A stretch of DNA of 64,000 nucleotides from DASQFI01 sp035633215 (GCA_035633215.1 DASQFI010000062.1:186001-250000), one strand, 5' to 3'; counted from the first letter of the stretch, positions 51,624 through 60,928 are shown. The notes: generated by a model from the sequence alone, not told the origin. Made by a program: numbers and translations.

Positions 51624-52910
51624 ATGATCATGCTGAGTCGCGCGGTCGTTCTCGTTTTGGCTTCGTTCGTCGCAGGGCACCGCGCGCCTGTCCCCGCGCC
51701 CGAAGACGTCCGCCTGATCGGCGTGGACGGTGAAGGCGCGAAGTACTGGCCGCGGTGGCGCGGACCGTCCGGCCAGGGCTACGTGACGGGCACGAACTAC
51801 GTGGACACCTGGTCCGACACCCAGAACATCAAGTGGCGCGAGCCGGTGCCGGGGCTGGGCCACTCGTCACCGATCATCTGGCGCGATCATCTGTTTCTGA
51901 CGACGGCGACCGACAACGGCGCGACGATGTCGATGCTGGCGTTCAGCCGCGCGACCGGCAAACCGCTCTGGCAAACGAAGGTGCCGTCTACGGGCGTCGA
52001 ACACAAGTACCCGAAAAACAGCCACGCGTCGGCGACGGCTACGACCGACGGCCAGCGCGTCTATGCGTCGTTCGGCACGCACGGGCTCGCGGCGTTCGAC
52101 TTCAACGGCAAGCTTTTGTGGCACGCGAAGCTCGGCGACCTCAGCAACTATCACGGCAGCGCGGGCTCACCGGTGCTCTACAAGGACCGCGTGTTTCTGT
52201 ACCAGGATCACGACGGCACCTCGACGCTCAGCTCGTTCGTCGCCGCATTCGACGCCGCAACCGGCAAGGTGATCTGGAAGCGCGACCGGCCCGAGACCGT
52301 CGGGTGGGGCACGCCGGTCATCATCAACACCGGCACGCGTGACGAGCTGATCGTCAACAGCCAGCGCCGCGTCGCCGCCTACGATCCCGAGACCGGAAAA
52401 GACCTCTGGAGCGTGCGAGGGATGACGTTCGAAGTCATTCCGACGCCGGTGGTGGGACACGGGTTGGTGTTCTGCTCGTCCGGGCGTCAGGGGCCCACGC
52501 TGGCGATCAAGCCCGGCGGATCGGGCGACGTCACCACCACGCACATCGCCTGGTCGTCGCCGAAGGGATCGCCCTTCGTGCCGTCAGGATTGATCCACGG
52601 GCCGTACCTCTACCTCGTGAACGACATTCAGAGCATTCTGACCGTCTATGAAGCGGCGACCGGCAAGGTCATGTATCAGGACCGGCTGGGACCGCCGATG
52701 AAGGAAGGGTTTTCCGCGTCGCCCGTAGCCGTCGGAGACAAGCTGTTCTTCACGAATGACGAGGGGGAGACCTTCGTCGTCGCGGCGGGCCCGGTGTTCA
52801 AACTGCTTCACACCAACCGGCTGGGCGGGCGGATTCTGGCGTCGCCGGCGCTCGTGGACGGAGTGTGGTACTGGCGCACGGACAAGGAACTTGTCGCGAT
52901 TGGCAAGTGA
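51624..52910 (+). CDS. Secreted PQQ-like beta-propeller protein
   Basis: 428 residues with a short signal sequence (LSRAVVLVLASFVAG). WPRWRGPSGQGYV at the start and repeated blades with AATGKVIWKRD, YDPETGKDLWSVRG and YEAATGKVMYQDRLG are the pattern of PQQ-like/BamB-like propellers from Acidobacteria and Planctomycetes. These are secreted or periplasmic and most lack PQQ. Function is unknown. A shorter-range relative with an EF-hand insert is at 59479. Confidence 0.85.
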   Translation: MIMLSRAVVLVLASFVAGHRAPVPAPEDVRLIGVDGEGAKYWPRWRGPSGQGYVTGTNYVDTWSDTQNIKWREPVPGLGHSSPIIWRDHLFLTTATDNGATMSMLAFSRATGKPLWQTKVPSTGVEHKYPKNSHASATATTDGQRVYASFGTHGLAAFDFNGKLLWHAKLGDLSNYHGSAGSPVLYKDRVFLYQDHDGTSTLSSFVAAFDAATGKVIWKRDRPETVGWGTPVIINTGTRDELIVNSQRRVAAYDPETGKDLWSVRGMTFEVIPTPVVGHGLVFCSSGRQGPTLAIKPGGSGDVTTTHIAWSSPKGSPFVPSGLIHGPYLYLVNDIQSILTVYEAATGKVMYQDRLGPPMKEGFSASPVAVGDKLFFTNDEGETFVVAAGPVFKLLHTNRLGGRILASPALVDGVWYWRTDKELVAIGK

Positions 52911-53195
52911 CCTGTCGCAGTCAATCTGAAATCTGGAATCAGGGAATCTGGAATCTGATATCGGCGATCTGAAATCTGCGAATCTGCAATCGATCGGGAA
53001 ATCTGAAATCTATGTGGAATCTCGAAGCTGGGGAATCTGAGATCCGGATCGGGGAATCAACTCGCCGGCACAATTTCAGATTCCAGATTTCAAGTTCCCC
53101 GATAGATTCCAGATTCCCCGATAGATTCCAGATTCTCCGATTCCCTGATTCCACATCAGATTGCAGATTGCAGATTCTAGATTTCAGATTCTCTA
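52911..53195. repeat. AATCTG-word inverted repeat, copy 5
   Basis: The left end (CGCAGTCAATCTGAAATCTG) begins directly after the stop of the propeller gene, and the right arm of AGATTGCAGATT words reaches past the stop codon of the minus-strand ADOP gene. The last residues of that protein (RESEI) are encoded by repeat words. Confidence 0.92.
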
Positions 53196-55855
53196 AGCGC
53201 CTTGACCGGATCAAGCCTCGACGCCCGCTGCGCCGGGAAATACGCCGCGACGAGCACCGCGACCGCAAGCACTCCCGACAGCGCGAGAAACGTCGTCGGA
53301 TCGGTCGGGCTGACACCAAAGAGGAAGGTCTCCATGAGCCGCGTCAACGGGACAGTCGCGAGCAGGCCGATGCCGATCCCGGCCGCGGTCAGTCGCAGAC
53401 CATAAAGAATGATCAACCGGCGGATATCGGATCCGGTGGCTCCCAGCGCGACGCGCACGCCAAACTCAGACGTGCGCCGCCGGATGACCGACGAGACGGC
53501 GCCGTACGTCCCGGCGAGGGCGAGCACGATGCCGACCGCCGACAGCAGCAGCACGAGCCGGAGGGCGAGCACGCGGGGACGCAGCGACGCCTCAATCATG
53601 TCCTCGACGGCGCCCACGTCATAAAACGTCTGCAGGGGATCAACCGACCAGACCCGTTGTTTGATCGAAGTGATCATCGCGGCGGGATCGACCGTCGTAC
53701 GGACGACGTACGTCATGGACGCCTGTGGCGACTGCCTGTGCGGCAGGAACACTTCGGCGCGCGACTGTCCGTTGAGACCTCCGTAACGGAGGTCGCCGAC
53801 CACACCGATGATTTCAGCCTGCTTGCGACGGCCGTGGTCGACCACTTCGATCAGCCGCCCAATCGGTTCCTCGCCGAAATAGTGCCGTCTGGCGACCGTG
53901 TCGTTGATGACGGCCACAATCCGCGACGTGAGGGTCGCATCCTCGTCGAAGATCCGGCCGCGCCGCAGGGGAATGCCGGCTGCCCGGAAATAGCCAGGCG
54001 TGGCCGCCGTGAGGAACACGGTCGGTGCTTCGGCTTCGCTCGCGGGCGGCCGGCCCACGATCGTCAGCGGAACCTCGATGTTGATGTCGGCCTTGACGAA
54101 CGGTACGGTCGATGCCGCGCCGACCGCCTCCACGCCCGGCAGCGTCTGAATCCGCGCCACGGTTTCCGCGAAGAAGGCGATACGTTTGGCCGCGGTGTCG
54201 TTGCGGTCGTATGCAAAGACCTGCGCGGCGACGAGCTGCCTGGTCGAGAGGCCCGGATCGACCGCCAGCAGGCGGACGAGACTGCGGACAAGCAGGCCGG
54301 ACGCAATCAGCAGGATCAGGGCGAGCGAGATCTGGACGACGACGAGCGCGGAGCGCGCCTGGCGCGGCGCCGCCGAGGCCGTGCGGGAAGCCAGCGTGCC
54401 GCGCAGCGCCGGGGTGACGTTGGCTCTCGTGACCGTCAGAATCGGCAGCACCGCCGAGACCATCGCCGCAACGAGGCCGGCGACGATCGCAAACGCCAGC
54501 ACCGTCAGATTGATGGCGGCCACGCCGACGACAGGCGACGTCGGCGGACTGGCGGCGCGTATCAGCGTGACCATCGACCACGAAATGCCGATGCCGCCGA
54601 TCACAGCCACGCCGGCGATCGCTGCGCTCTCCGTCAGCACCTGCCTGACCAGACGCGCGCGGTCGGCTCCAAGCGCCGTCCGCACGGCGAATTCTCGCAG
54701 CCGGGCGGCGAGGAGGCCGAAGAGAAGATTGGCTACGGTCGTGCAGGCCAGCACGAGAATCAGCGCTGCTCCAACGCCCAGCAGCAGCACAGTGCGATCG
54801 AGTCCGCCGGCAAGATGCGTTCGGAGCGGCATGACCCACGCCCGCATGTCCTTGTTCGTCCGCGGATGGGCGGCTGCGAGTTTCGTGGACACCGCGTCGA
54901 GCTCCGCCTGCGCTTGCGCGAGCGTCGTGCCGGGGCGCAGTTTGGCGACCACATGCCAATACCCGCCGCCTCGTGACCGCGTTTCGTAGTCTTCAATGAC
55001 GGCCTTGGGCGTCCAGATATCCAGCGTCGGCGCCAGCACGCGCGGCTCGAATGCGACAGGAAGGACGCCGACGATCTCGAACGGCTCGTCGTCGAGCCGG
55101 ACCTGCCGGCCGATGACACCCGGATCGCCGCCGAAGCGTCGCAGCCAGATGCCGGTGGAGAGCACGACGACGTTCCGGCGCAGGCGATAGTCGTCGGCCG
55201 TGAGAAAACGGCCGAGCCGCGGCTCGACCCGCAGGACATCGAAGAATCCTTCCGTCACGCGCGCGCCGGCGAAAATCTCGGGCTCGCCCGCGCCCGTGTA
55301 GTCGCGGCTGAACGGCTCGGCGGCCGCGACCGCTTCGAATCCCGTCGCGAGCTGCGCGCGCCAGTCCAGGAAATTGGCCGGCGCGACGTCCTCGTCGGCC
55401 GCCGCGGCCGTCTGCGATCGCTGCCACAGCATGACGATCTGGTCGGCGTTGGCGTAGGGCAGCGGCCTGAGGAACATCGCCTCGACCGCGCTGAAGACGG
55501 CCGTCGTCGCGCCGATGCCCATGGCGAGAACGGCGACGACGAGGCCCATCATGGCCGGCGATCGCCCGCTGATGCGTGAAATGTGCCGCAGGTCCTGGAC
55601 GACCTCGCTGTCCCGCGTGAACTGCCGCCTGAGCCACGCGGCGTCAAGAAATGATCCCAGCGCGCGTCGGGTGAGCGGCATGTGTTCTCTCCAGGTGGAT
55701 CGATGCTCGCGCTCGAGCGTCATGTGGCCGTTGAGGATTTCGCTCTCCCACTCGCGGCGCCACGCGCTCCGATCGCGCCGCGGCACGATGACGCCGATCA
55801 CGCGCACCACCGCCAGGGCGGCGGCGATCAGGCGGGGGGTTGGAGAATCTGACAT
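53177..55855 (-). CDS. ADOP-type (Acidobacterial duplicated orphan permease) MacB-like protein
   Basis: ATG at 55853-55855 gives 892 residues. A cytoplasmic N-terminal part (WRREWESEILNGH, QDLRHISRISGRSP) is followed by two MacB-PCD/FtsX units. The first contains MGLVVAVLAMGIGATTAVFSAV and RLREFAVRTALGADRARLVRQ. The second contains RSALVVVQISLALILLIASGLLVRSL and RRTSEFGVRVALGATGSDIRR. It has no ATPase domain. ADOPs are typical of Acidobacteria and of unknown cargo. Upstream residues MQIPDPQISDVRFQ derive from the repeat and are not used as the start. PadR upstream completes the usual pair. Confidence 0.94.
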   Translation of the reverse strand: MSDSPTPRLIAAALAVVRVIGVIVPRRDRSAWRREWESEILNGHMTLEREHRSTWREHMPLTRRALGSFLDAAWLRRQFTRDSEVVQDLRHISRISGRSPAMMGLVVAVLAMGIGATTAVFSAVEAMFLRPLPYANADQIVMLWQRSQTAAAADEDVAPANFLDWRAQLATGFEAVAAAEPFSRDYTGAGEPEIFAGARVTEGFFDVLRVEPRLGRFLTADDYRLRRNVVVLSTGIWLRRFGGDPGVIGRQVRLDDEPFEIVGVLPVAFEPRVLAPTLDIWTPKAVIEDYETRSRGGGYWHVVAKLRPGTTLAQAQAELDAVSTKLAAAHPRTNKDMRAWVMPLRTHLAGGLDRTVLLLGVGAALILVLACTTVANLLFGLLAARLREFAVRTALGADRARLVRQVLTESAAIAGVAVIGGIGISWSMVTLIRAASPPTSPVVGVAAINLTVLAFAIVAGLVAAMVSAVLPILTVTRANVTPALRGTLASRTASAAPRQARSALVVVQISLALILLIASGLLVRSLVRLLAVDPGLSTRQLVAAQVFAYDRNDTAAKRIAFFAETVARIQTLPGVEAVGAASTVPFVKADINIEVPLTIVGRPPASEAEAPTVFLTAATPGYFRAAGIPLRRGRIFDEDATLTSRIVAVINDTVARRHYFGEEPIGRLIEVVDHGRRKQAEIIGVVGDLRYGGLNGQSRAEVFLPHRQSPQASMTYVVRTTVDPAAMITSIKQRVWSVDPLQTFYDVGAVEDMIEASLRPRVLALRLVLLLSAVGIVLALAGTYGAVSSVIRRRTSEFGVRVALGATGSDIRRLIILYGLRLTAAGIGIGLLATVPLTRLMETFLFGVSPTDPTTFLALSGVLAVAVLVAAYFPAQRASRLDPVKALRESEI

Positions 55856-55915
55856 CTGAAATCTGACATCTGAAATCTGCGGATCTGGAATCTGCAATCT
55901 GCGAATCTGGAATCA
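55840..55915. repeat. AATCTG-word tract, copy 6
   Basis: ATCTGACATCTGAAATCTG words lie between the PadR stop (55913-55915) and the ADOP gene. The PadR stop TGA starts at the outer word. The ADOP ATG also lies in the tract, so its translation start is in repeat DNA. Confidence 0.85.
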
Positions 55916-56221
55916 CGCCCGGCGCATGCCGCGCACGGCCGCCGCCGTCAGCATTGGAAACCGGGCGCGCGCCTCCTCGACGAGAGTCTGTCCGTCGCGG
56001 GTGAGCGCATAGTACCGGCGCGGCGGCCGCTGCTCCTGCTGCGCGACGCGGGCGGACTCCCAGCGGGACGTCGCGAGGCCGTCCTGTTCGAGCCGGCGCA
56101 GAATCGGGTACACGGTGCCGCTGGCGAGGCCGGTGGCGTCGAGGATGTCGAAGCCGTGGCGGCAGCCGCGGGCGAGCGCGTCGATCACGAGCGCGGTAGC
56201 GGACGACAGCGCGCGAGGCAT
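55913..56221 (-). CDS. PadR family transcriptional regulator
   Basis: 102 residues from ATG 56219-56221. ATALVIDALARGCRHGFDILDATGLASGTVYPILRRLEQDGLATS is the winged-helix PadR core, and PPRRYYALTRDGQTLVEEA is the wing and dimer helix. PadR genes directly upstream of ADOP permeases are a standard arrangement in Acidobacteria; the regulator probably represses its own operon and responds to small molecules. Confidence 0.93.
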   Translation of the reverse strand: MPRALSSATALVIDALARGCRHGFDILDATGLASGTVYPILRRLEQDGLATSRWESARVAQQEQRPPRRYYALTRDGQTLVEEARARFPMLTAAAVRGMRRA

Positions 56222-56238
56222 GGCCAAAGTCTAGCTAT

Positions 56239-56250
56239 GTAGAATACTAC
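56239..56250. promoter_or_regulatory. Candidate PadR operator
   Basis: GTAG-AATA-CTAC is an inverted repeat 18 bp upstream of the PadR start in an A/T-richer stretch that could hold the promoter. PadR proteins often bind such ATGTA/TACT-type sites in front of their own gene. Confidence 0.45.
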
Positions 56251-56257
56251 TGTCAAA

Positions 56258-56312
56258 TGATCATCTGAAATCTGGGGAGCTGGAATCTGGAATCTTCATC
56301 CGCAAATCTGGG
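56258..56312. repeat. AATCTG-word tract, copy 7
   Basis: ATCTGAAATCTGG/GGAATCTGGAATC words lie at the truncated 5' end of the four-helix-bundle pseudogene. Confidence 0.75.
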
Positions 56313-56580
56313 GATCGGCCCTGCAGCTCAGGAGGGCGTCGAGCGGGGCAGCCGCAAACCACAGGTCGGCAGGCGCGGGCGATCCCGAGCCGAGTTCATC
56401 TCGAAACTGACAGTCTCGCTGGAAGAAGCCGACGAAGCCTTGTACTGGCTCGAGCACCTTCGAGATTGCGGCCTCGCATCGAACCCGGCGCTCCTGGCTG
56501 AGGCATCAGAGCTTGTGGCAATTCTGACCAAATCGGTTGATACGGCCCGCGGCGGCGGAGGATCAAAACCGCCCAGGTAG
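56313..56580 (+). pseudogene. Four-helix-bundle (S23-type) protein remnant
   Basis: The plus strand encodes SRAEFISKLTVSLEEADEALYWLEHLRD and a helical tail to TAG 56578-56580, the well-known core of the four helix bundle/S23 family (SRAEFIAKL...EEADETLYWLELL). In a different frame, 56321 onward gives LQLRRASSGAAANHRSAG, the preceding segment of the same family. A frameshift near 56371-56380 separates the two, and no start or first helix precedes it, where the repeat begins. The gene is therefore broken. Family function is unknown. Confidence 0.75.
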
Positions 56581-56705
56581 GGGCCCGATTCCAGATTCCA
56601 GATTCCAGATAGATTCCAGATTTCGCGGATAGATTCCCAGATTCCCCGATTCGAGATTCCGAGATCGAAAGATTTCAGATTCCCAGATTTCAGTTTTCAG
56701 ATTCG
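56581..56705. repeat. AATCTG-word repeat, copy 8
   Basis: GATTCCAGATTCCAGATT words fill the space between the pseudogene stop (56578-56580) and the convergent dinB stop (56690-56692). The last residues of dinB (DESEN) are encoded by a repeat word. Confidence 0.88.
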
Positions 56706-57760
56706 TCGAACGGCAGCTTGCCATCATCGTCCACGCCGCCCAGATTGTGAACACCCACGCCGAGCAGTCGCACCGGACGACGACCTGCATCGGTCTTGGC
56801 GAGAAGTTCGATCGCGCGCCGCGCGATGTCGTCCGGGTCGTTGGTCGGGGCCTGCGTGTGGCTGCGGGTGATCGTCGTGAAGTCGTCGTACCGGACCTTG
56901 ATGGTGACCGTTCGCGCCAGGATGCCACGGCGCTGGAGCCAGTTCGCGTTGTCGCGCGCCATCGACGAGATCTCCTCGCGGATGCGGTCGAGGTCGACGA
57001 GATCACGCGCATAGGTGCATTCGCTCGACGATGACTTCGACGGCCGGTTCGGCTCGACCGGCCGGTCGTCGTCGCCCGACGCGAGCTTGACGAGCCAGTC
57101 CGACAGGCTGCCGACCGCTTCGCGGAGGATTCCGCCGTCGACCGCGCGCACGTCCACCAGCCGCATGATGCCGCGCTCGCGGAGCCGCTTCGATGTCACG
57201 GGTCCGACGCCCCACAGCGCCTCCACCGGCAGGTGCTGCAGAAAAGATTCGACCCGTTCGGGCGCGATCACGGTCAGCCCGTCCGGCTTGCGCCACGCCG
57301 ACGCGACCTTCGCCAGGAACTTGTTCGGCGCGACGCCCGCCGATGCGGTGAGCCCCGTCGTCTCCCGGATCAAAGTCTTGATCCGCCTGGCGACGTTCAT
57401 GCCGAGCGGCTCGTCCCAGGCGTTCTCGGTGACGTCGAGGTACGCCTCGTCGAGCGAGAGCGGCTCGACGAGCGGTGTCACCGATCGAAAAATGCCGAAC
57501 ACCTGCTGTGACACCGTGTGGTACTTGCTGAAGTTCGGCGGGACGATGACGAGATCGCGGCAGCGACGCACCGCCAGGGCCATCGGCATCGCCGATCGGA
57601 CGCCGAATTCCCGCGCTTCGTAGCTGGCGGCCGCGACGACCCCGCGCGACTCGGGTGGACCGCCCACCGCGACGGGCCGGCCTTTCAGCTCGGGACGATC
57701 GCGCTGTTCGACCGACGCGTAGAACGCGTCCATGTCGACGTGGATGATGCGGCGGGGCAC
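56690..57760 (-). CDS. dinB: DNA polymerase IV (Y family)
   Basis: GTG at 57758-57760 gives 356 residues beginning RRIIHVDMDAFYASVEQRD, the catalytic motif with Asp9, followed by SLDEAYLDVT with the second acidic pair. The thumb helix-hairpin-helix (VEALWGVGPVTSKRLRERGI) and the little-finger domain (TVTIKVRYDDFTTITRSHTQ) are present, so the enzyme is full length. It carries out error-prone translesion synthesis. The frame continues upstream to 58021, but that sequence does not belong to the family, so the GTG is preferred. No LexA box was identified. Confidence 0.93.
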   Translation of the reverse strand: MPRRIIHVDMDAFYASVEQRDRPELKGRPVAVGGPPESRGVVAAASYEAREFGVRSAMPMALAVRRCRDLVIVPPNFSKYHTVSQQVFGIFRSVTPLVEPLSLDEAYLDVTENAWDEPLGMNVARRIKTLIRETTGLTASAGVAPNKFLAKVASAWRKPDGLTVIAPERVESFLQHLPVEALWGVGPVTSKRLRERGIMRLVDVRAVDGGILREAVGSLSDWLVKLASGDDDRPVEPNRPSKSSSSECTYARDLVDLDRIREEISSMARDNANWLQRRGILARTVTIKVRYDDFTTITRSHTQAPTNDPDDIARRAIELLAKTDAGRRPVRLLGVGVHNLGGVDDDGKLPFDESEN

Positions 57761-57887
57761 GACGGACGATCGTGGCACAGCACGAAGTCTTAGGCCCAAG
57801 GCCCAGGGCTCAGGGCCCGGGGAGGCCTCATACTTCGGGAACCTGTCATCGAAACAACATTGGGCTCCCGGCGATAAGATCCCATCC

Positions 57888-58958
57888 ATGGAACGAAAAC
57901 ACGCTGTCAGCCTCGCAATGATCGCCCTTGCCGGCGTCGCGATGTTCGTGGCCGCGCCCCGCGGCGCGACGCCGCAGACGCCTGCCGCCCAGCCGGCCGA
58001 GCGCCATCTTCGCAACATCAAACAGCTGACGTTCGGCGGCGAGAACGCGGAGGCCTACTTTTCATTCGACGGCCGCAAGCTGACGTTCCAGAGCACGGGC
58101 AAGTATCCGTGCGACCAGATCTTCACGATGAATGTGGACGGGAGCGAGCTGAAGCAGGTGAGTTCCGGCAAGGGCCGGACGACATGCAGCCACTACATGC
58201 CCGACGGCAAGTCGATTGTCTACGCGTCCACGCATCTGGGCGGCGACGCGTGTCCGCCGGTGCCGGGACGCGAGATGGGCTACGTCTGGCCGATCTACGA
58301 CACGTACGACATCTTCCGCGTCAACGCCGACGGGACCGGACTTCGTCGTCTCACGACCACGCCCGGCTACGACGCCGAAGCCACCGTCGCCAAGGACGGC
58401 CGCATTGTCTTCACGAGCACGCGCGATGGCGACATGGACATCTATTCAATGAATGCCGACGGGTCTGATGTCCGCCGCCTGACGAACCTGCCGGGCCCGG
58501 ACGGCGGCCCATTCTTCTCGGCGGACGGATCGAAGATCGTCTTCCGGGGGCGCCACACCCCGCCGGGCAAGGAGCTCGACGACTACATGGCGCTCCTGAA
58601 GAAGGGCCTGTGGCGGCCGACCTCGCTCGACGTCTTCGTGCTGAATCGCGACGGCAGCGGGCTCACGCAGGTCACGCGCGACATGGGCGGCGCCAACTGG
58701 GCGCCGTTTTTCGCCCCCGATGGGACGAAAATCATCTTCGCGACGAACTTCAAGAACCCGCGCGGACCGGGCGCATCGAATTTCGACCTCTATCTCATCA
58801 ACGTCGACGGCACCGGCCTCGAGCAGGTGACATTCAGCGAGACGTTCGACGGGTTCCCGATGTTCTCCCCGGACGGCACGAAACTTGTTTTCGCGTCGAA
58901 CCGTAACAGTACCAAGGAAACCGATACGAACCTCTTCATTGCGGACTGGGTCTGGTAG
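57888..58958 (+). CDS. TolB/PD40-type propeller protein, secreted
   Basis: 356 residues from ATG 57888, with a signal sequence (VSLAMIALAGVAMFVAAPRGA). Repeats of about 45 residues with FSFDGRKLTFQS, VAKDGRIVFTSTRDGDMDIY, FSADGSKIVF, FAPDGTKIIFATN and FSPDGTKLVFASNRN are PD40/TolB propeller blades. The mature protein is probably periplasmic; its partner or substrate is unknown. Confidence 0.88.
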   Translation: MERKHAVSLAMIALAGVAMFVAAPRGATPQTPAAQPAERHLRNIKQLTFGGENAEAYFSFDGRKLTFQSTGKYPCDQIFTMNVDGSELKQVSSGKGRTTCSHYMPDGKSIVYASTHLGGDACPPVPGREMGYVWPIYDTYDIFRVNADGTGLRRLTTTPGYDAEATVAKDGRIVFTSTRDGDMDIYSMNADGSDVRRLTNLPGPDGGPFFSADGSKIVFRGRHTPPGKELDDYMALLKKGLWRPTSLDVFVLNRDGSGLTQVTRDMGGANWAPFFAPDGTKIIFATNFKNPRGPGASNFDLYLINVDGTGLEQVTFSETFDGFPMFSPDGTKLVFASNRNSTKETDTNLFIADWVW

Positions 58959-59052
58959 CGCCGGCGCCGGCGCCGCGCCTCGCGCGAGGATAGCGAGTCG
59001 CCGAGCGCCGGAGCGCGCGCGAGCGGGGGTGGGGCCCCGCGAGCACTAGCAA
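58956..59052. repeat. TAGCGCC...GGGGGTGGGGCCCCGCGAGC repeat, copy 3
   Basis: It begins with the stop codon TAG (58956-58958) and CGCCGGCGC, contains GCGAGTCGCCGAGCGCCGGA and GGGGGTGGGGCCCCGCGAGC, and ends just before the next ATG. It has the same stop-to-start placement as the copy at 32369. Confidence 0.85.
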
Positions 59053-59054
59053 AG

Positions 59055-59459
59055 ATGACGGAGACTTCAATGCAGACAGTGACTATTTCCCCCGAGGAAC
59101 GCACGCTTGCAGCCATCACGCACCTGTCGGGCCTGTCCGGCTACATCATCCCGCTCGGCGGGATTGTGGTACCGATCGTCATCTGGCTGGTGAAAAGCGA
59201 GTCGCGGGTCATCTCGAGCATCGCCAAGCAGGCCATTCTGCTGAACCTCATCGTGTTCTTTCTCTTGATGTGCGGGGTGGTGCTTTCGCTGACGATCATT
59301 CTGATCCCCATCGCGATCGTGATGTGGATGGTGCTCGGCCTGACGGCGATCGTGCTTCCGATCGTCGGCGCGCTCAAAGCGAACCAGGGGATCTATTACT
59401 GCTATCCCGTCGTGGGGATCGCGCCGACGGACCCGACGACCGTTCCGTCGCAGGTCTAG
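59055..59459 (+). CDS. DUF4870-family membrane protein
   Basis: 134 residues. LAAITHLSGLSGYIIPLGGIVVPIVIWL opens the DUF4870 pattern, followed by SSIAKQAILLNLIVFFLLMCGVVL and IVLPIVGALKANQGIYYCYP. Three to four helices place it in the inner membrane. Its function is not known. It lies 19 bp before the next propeller gene. Confidence 0.9.
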   Translation: MTETSMQTVTISPEERTLAAITHLSGLSGYIIPLGGIVVPIVIWLVKSESRVISSIAKQAILLNLIVFFLLMCGVVLSLTIILIPIAIVMWMVLGLTAIVLPIVGALKANQGIYYCYPVVGIAPTDPTTVPSQV

Positions 59460-59478
59460 TCCCCGTATACTGCCGGGC

Positions 59479-60909
59479 ATGCGCACCGTTATCGGCATCC
59501 TTGTGCTCTTCGCGTGTCTCTCGACGTCGGGCGGCGCTGATCAGTCCGCGCGTACTGGGGAGTGGGCGCGGTTCCGCGGACCGAACGGCTCGGGCGTCTC
59601 GACGGCCGCCAACGTGCCGGTCGAGTTCAGCCCGACGAAAAACCTTCAGTGGCGGCTGCCGCTCCCTTCCGGCCACTCATCGCCGATTCTGCTGGGCGAT
59701 CGCATTTACCTGACCGGGCACCGCGCGGACGCGCTGTTCACGATCGCCATCGATCGACGCAGCGGCAAGATCCTCTGGGAGCGTCAGGCGCCGACCGTGA
59801 AGACGAACGTCGTCGATAAGCGCAACAACCCGGCGTCGCCCAGCCCCGCTGTCGAGGCTGACGGCATCTACGTGTTCTTCCCGGACTACGGGATGCTGGC
59901 CTACGACGCGAACGGCAAAGAGCGTTGGAAGATGCCGCTCGGTCCGTTCAACAACATCTACGGCATGGGCGCGTCACCGGTGATCGTCGGCGACCTGGTC
60001 GTGCTCGCCTGCGATCAGAGCACCGGATCGTTCCTTCTGGCCGTGGACAAGCGAACCGGCCAGCAGAAATGGAAGACGATGAGGCCCGAGGCGAAGAGCG
60101 GACACTCGACGCCGATTCTCTGGCGGGCACCGGACGGCAAGGACGAGATCCTCTTGCCGGGCTCGTTCCTGATGACGGCGTACGATGCCCAGACGGGCGC
60201 CAAGCGCTGGTGGGTGCGCGGGCTGTCGTTCGAAATGAAGTCCACGCCGGTGATCGGCGACGGCGTGTTGTTCATCAACGGATTTGGCTCGGAGCAAAAC
60301 GAACCCGGCCGCAGGGTCGTCGTGCCTCCTGCGGCGGAAGTCTGGAAGACGGCCGACGCCAATGGCGATGGCGTTCTGCAGAAAGCGGAGTTTCCGAAGT
60401 TCTCCGGCGGCGGCTGGTTCGGTATCGCTGATCTCGACACCAACGGCACGCTGTCGACGGAAGAATGGGAGTACTACCGCGCGGCACTCGACTCAGAAAA
60501 CGGCCTGCTCGCCATCCGTCTCGGGGGCAAGGGCGACATGACGGACAAAGCTGTCGTGTGGAAGTACCAGCGCGCCGTGCCGCAGCTGCCGTCGCCGCTG
60601 CTCTACCGCAACGTGCTCTACATGGTGAACGACGGCGGCATCGTGACGACGATCAATCCCAAGGACGGCACGGTCATCAAGCAGGGGCGGCTCGGTCCGG
60701 CCGAGCACTACTACACGTCACCTGTCGCAGCCGACGGCCACGTCTTCTTCGTGAGCGAAGAGGGCAAAGTCGCCGTGCTGCCGCCGAACGGCGATCTCAC
60801 GCCGCTCGTCGTGAACGTGCTCGGCGAGAATTGCTACGCGACGCCGGCCTTCGCCGACGGACGTCTCTATCTTCGAACGACCGACGCCCTGTATTCATTT
60901 GGATCCTGA
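59479..60909 (+). CDS. PQQ-like propeller protein with EF-hand insert
   Basis: 476 residues with a signal peptide (VIGILVLFACLSTSGGA). WARFRGPNGSGVS and blades AIDRRSGKILWERQ, AVDKRTGQQKWKT and AYDAQTGAKRWWVRG mark a PQQ-like propeller. Between blades lies a calcium-type EF-hand pair: residues 293-305 (DANGDGVLQKAEF) and loop 318-329 (DLDTNGTLSTEE), so calcium may rigidify or regulate it. Function unknown. Confidence 0.88.
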   Translation: MRTVIGILVLFACLSTSGGADQSARTGEWARFRGPNGSGVSTAANVPVEFSPTKNLQWRLPLPSGHSSPILLGDRIYLTGHRADALFTIAIDRRSGKILWERQAPTVKTNVVDKRNNPASPSPAVEADGIYVFFPDYGMLAYDANGKERWKMPLGPFNNIYGMGASPVIVGDLVVLACDQSTGSFLLAVDKRTGQQKWKTMRPEAKSGHSTPILWRAPDGKDEILLPGSFLMTAYDAQTGAKRWWVRGLSFEMKSTPVIGDGVLFINGFGSEQNEPGRRVVVPPAAEVWKTADANGDGVLQKAEFPKFSGGGWFGIADLDTNGTLSTEEWEYYRAALDSENGLLAIRLGGKGDMTDKAVVWKYQRAVPQLPSPLLYRNVLYMVNDGGIVTTINPKDGTVIKQGRLGPAEHYYTSPVAADGHVFFVSEEGKVAVLPPNGDLTPLVVNVLGENCYATPAFADGRLYLRTTDALYSFGS

Positions 60910-60928
60910 AAGGCGCTGGGTCATGAAA

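Noticed and set aside
57732..57887. Upstream extension of the PD40 propeller gene to 57732
   Set aside because: It overlaps the start of dinB on the opposite strand, and the ATG at 57888 opens directly into a signal peptide.
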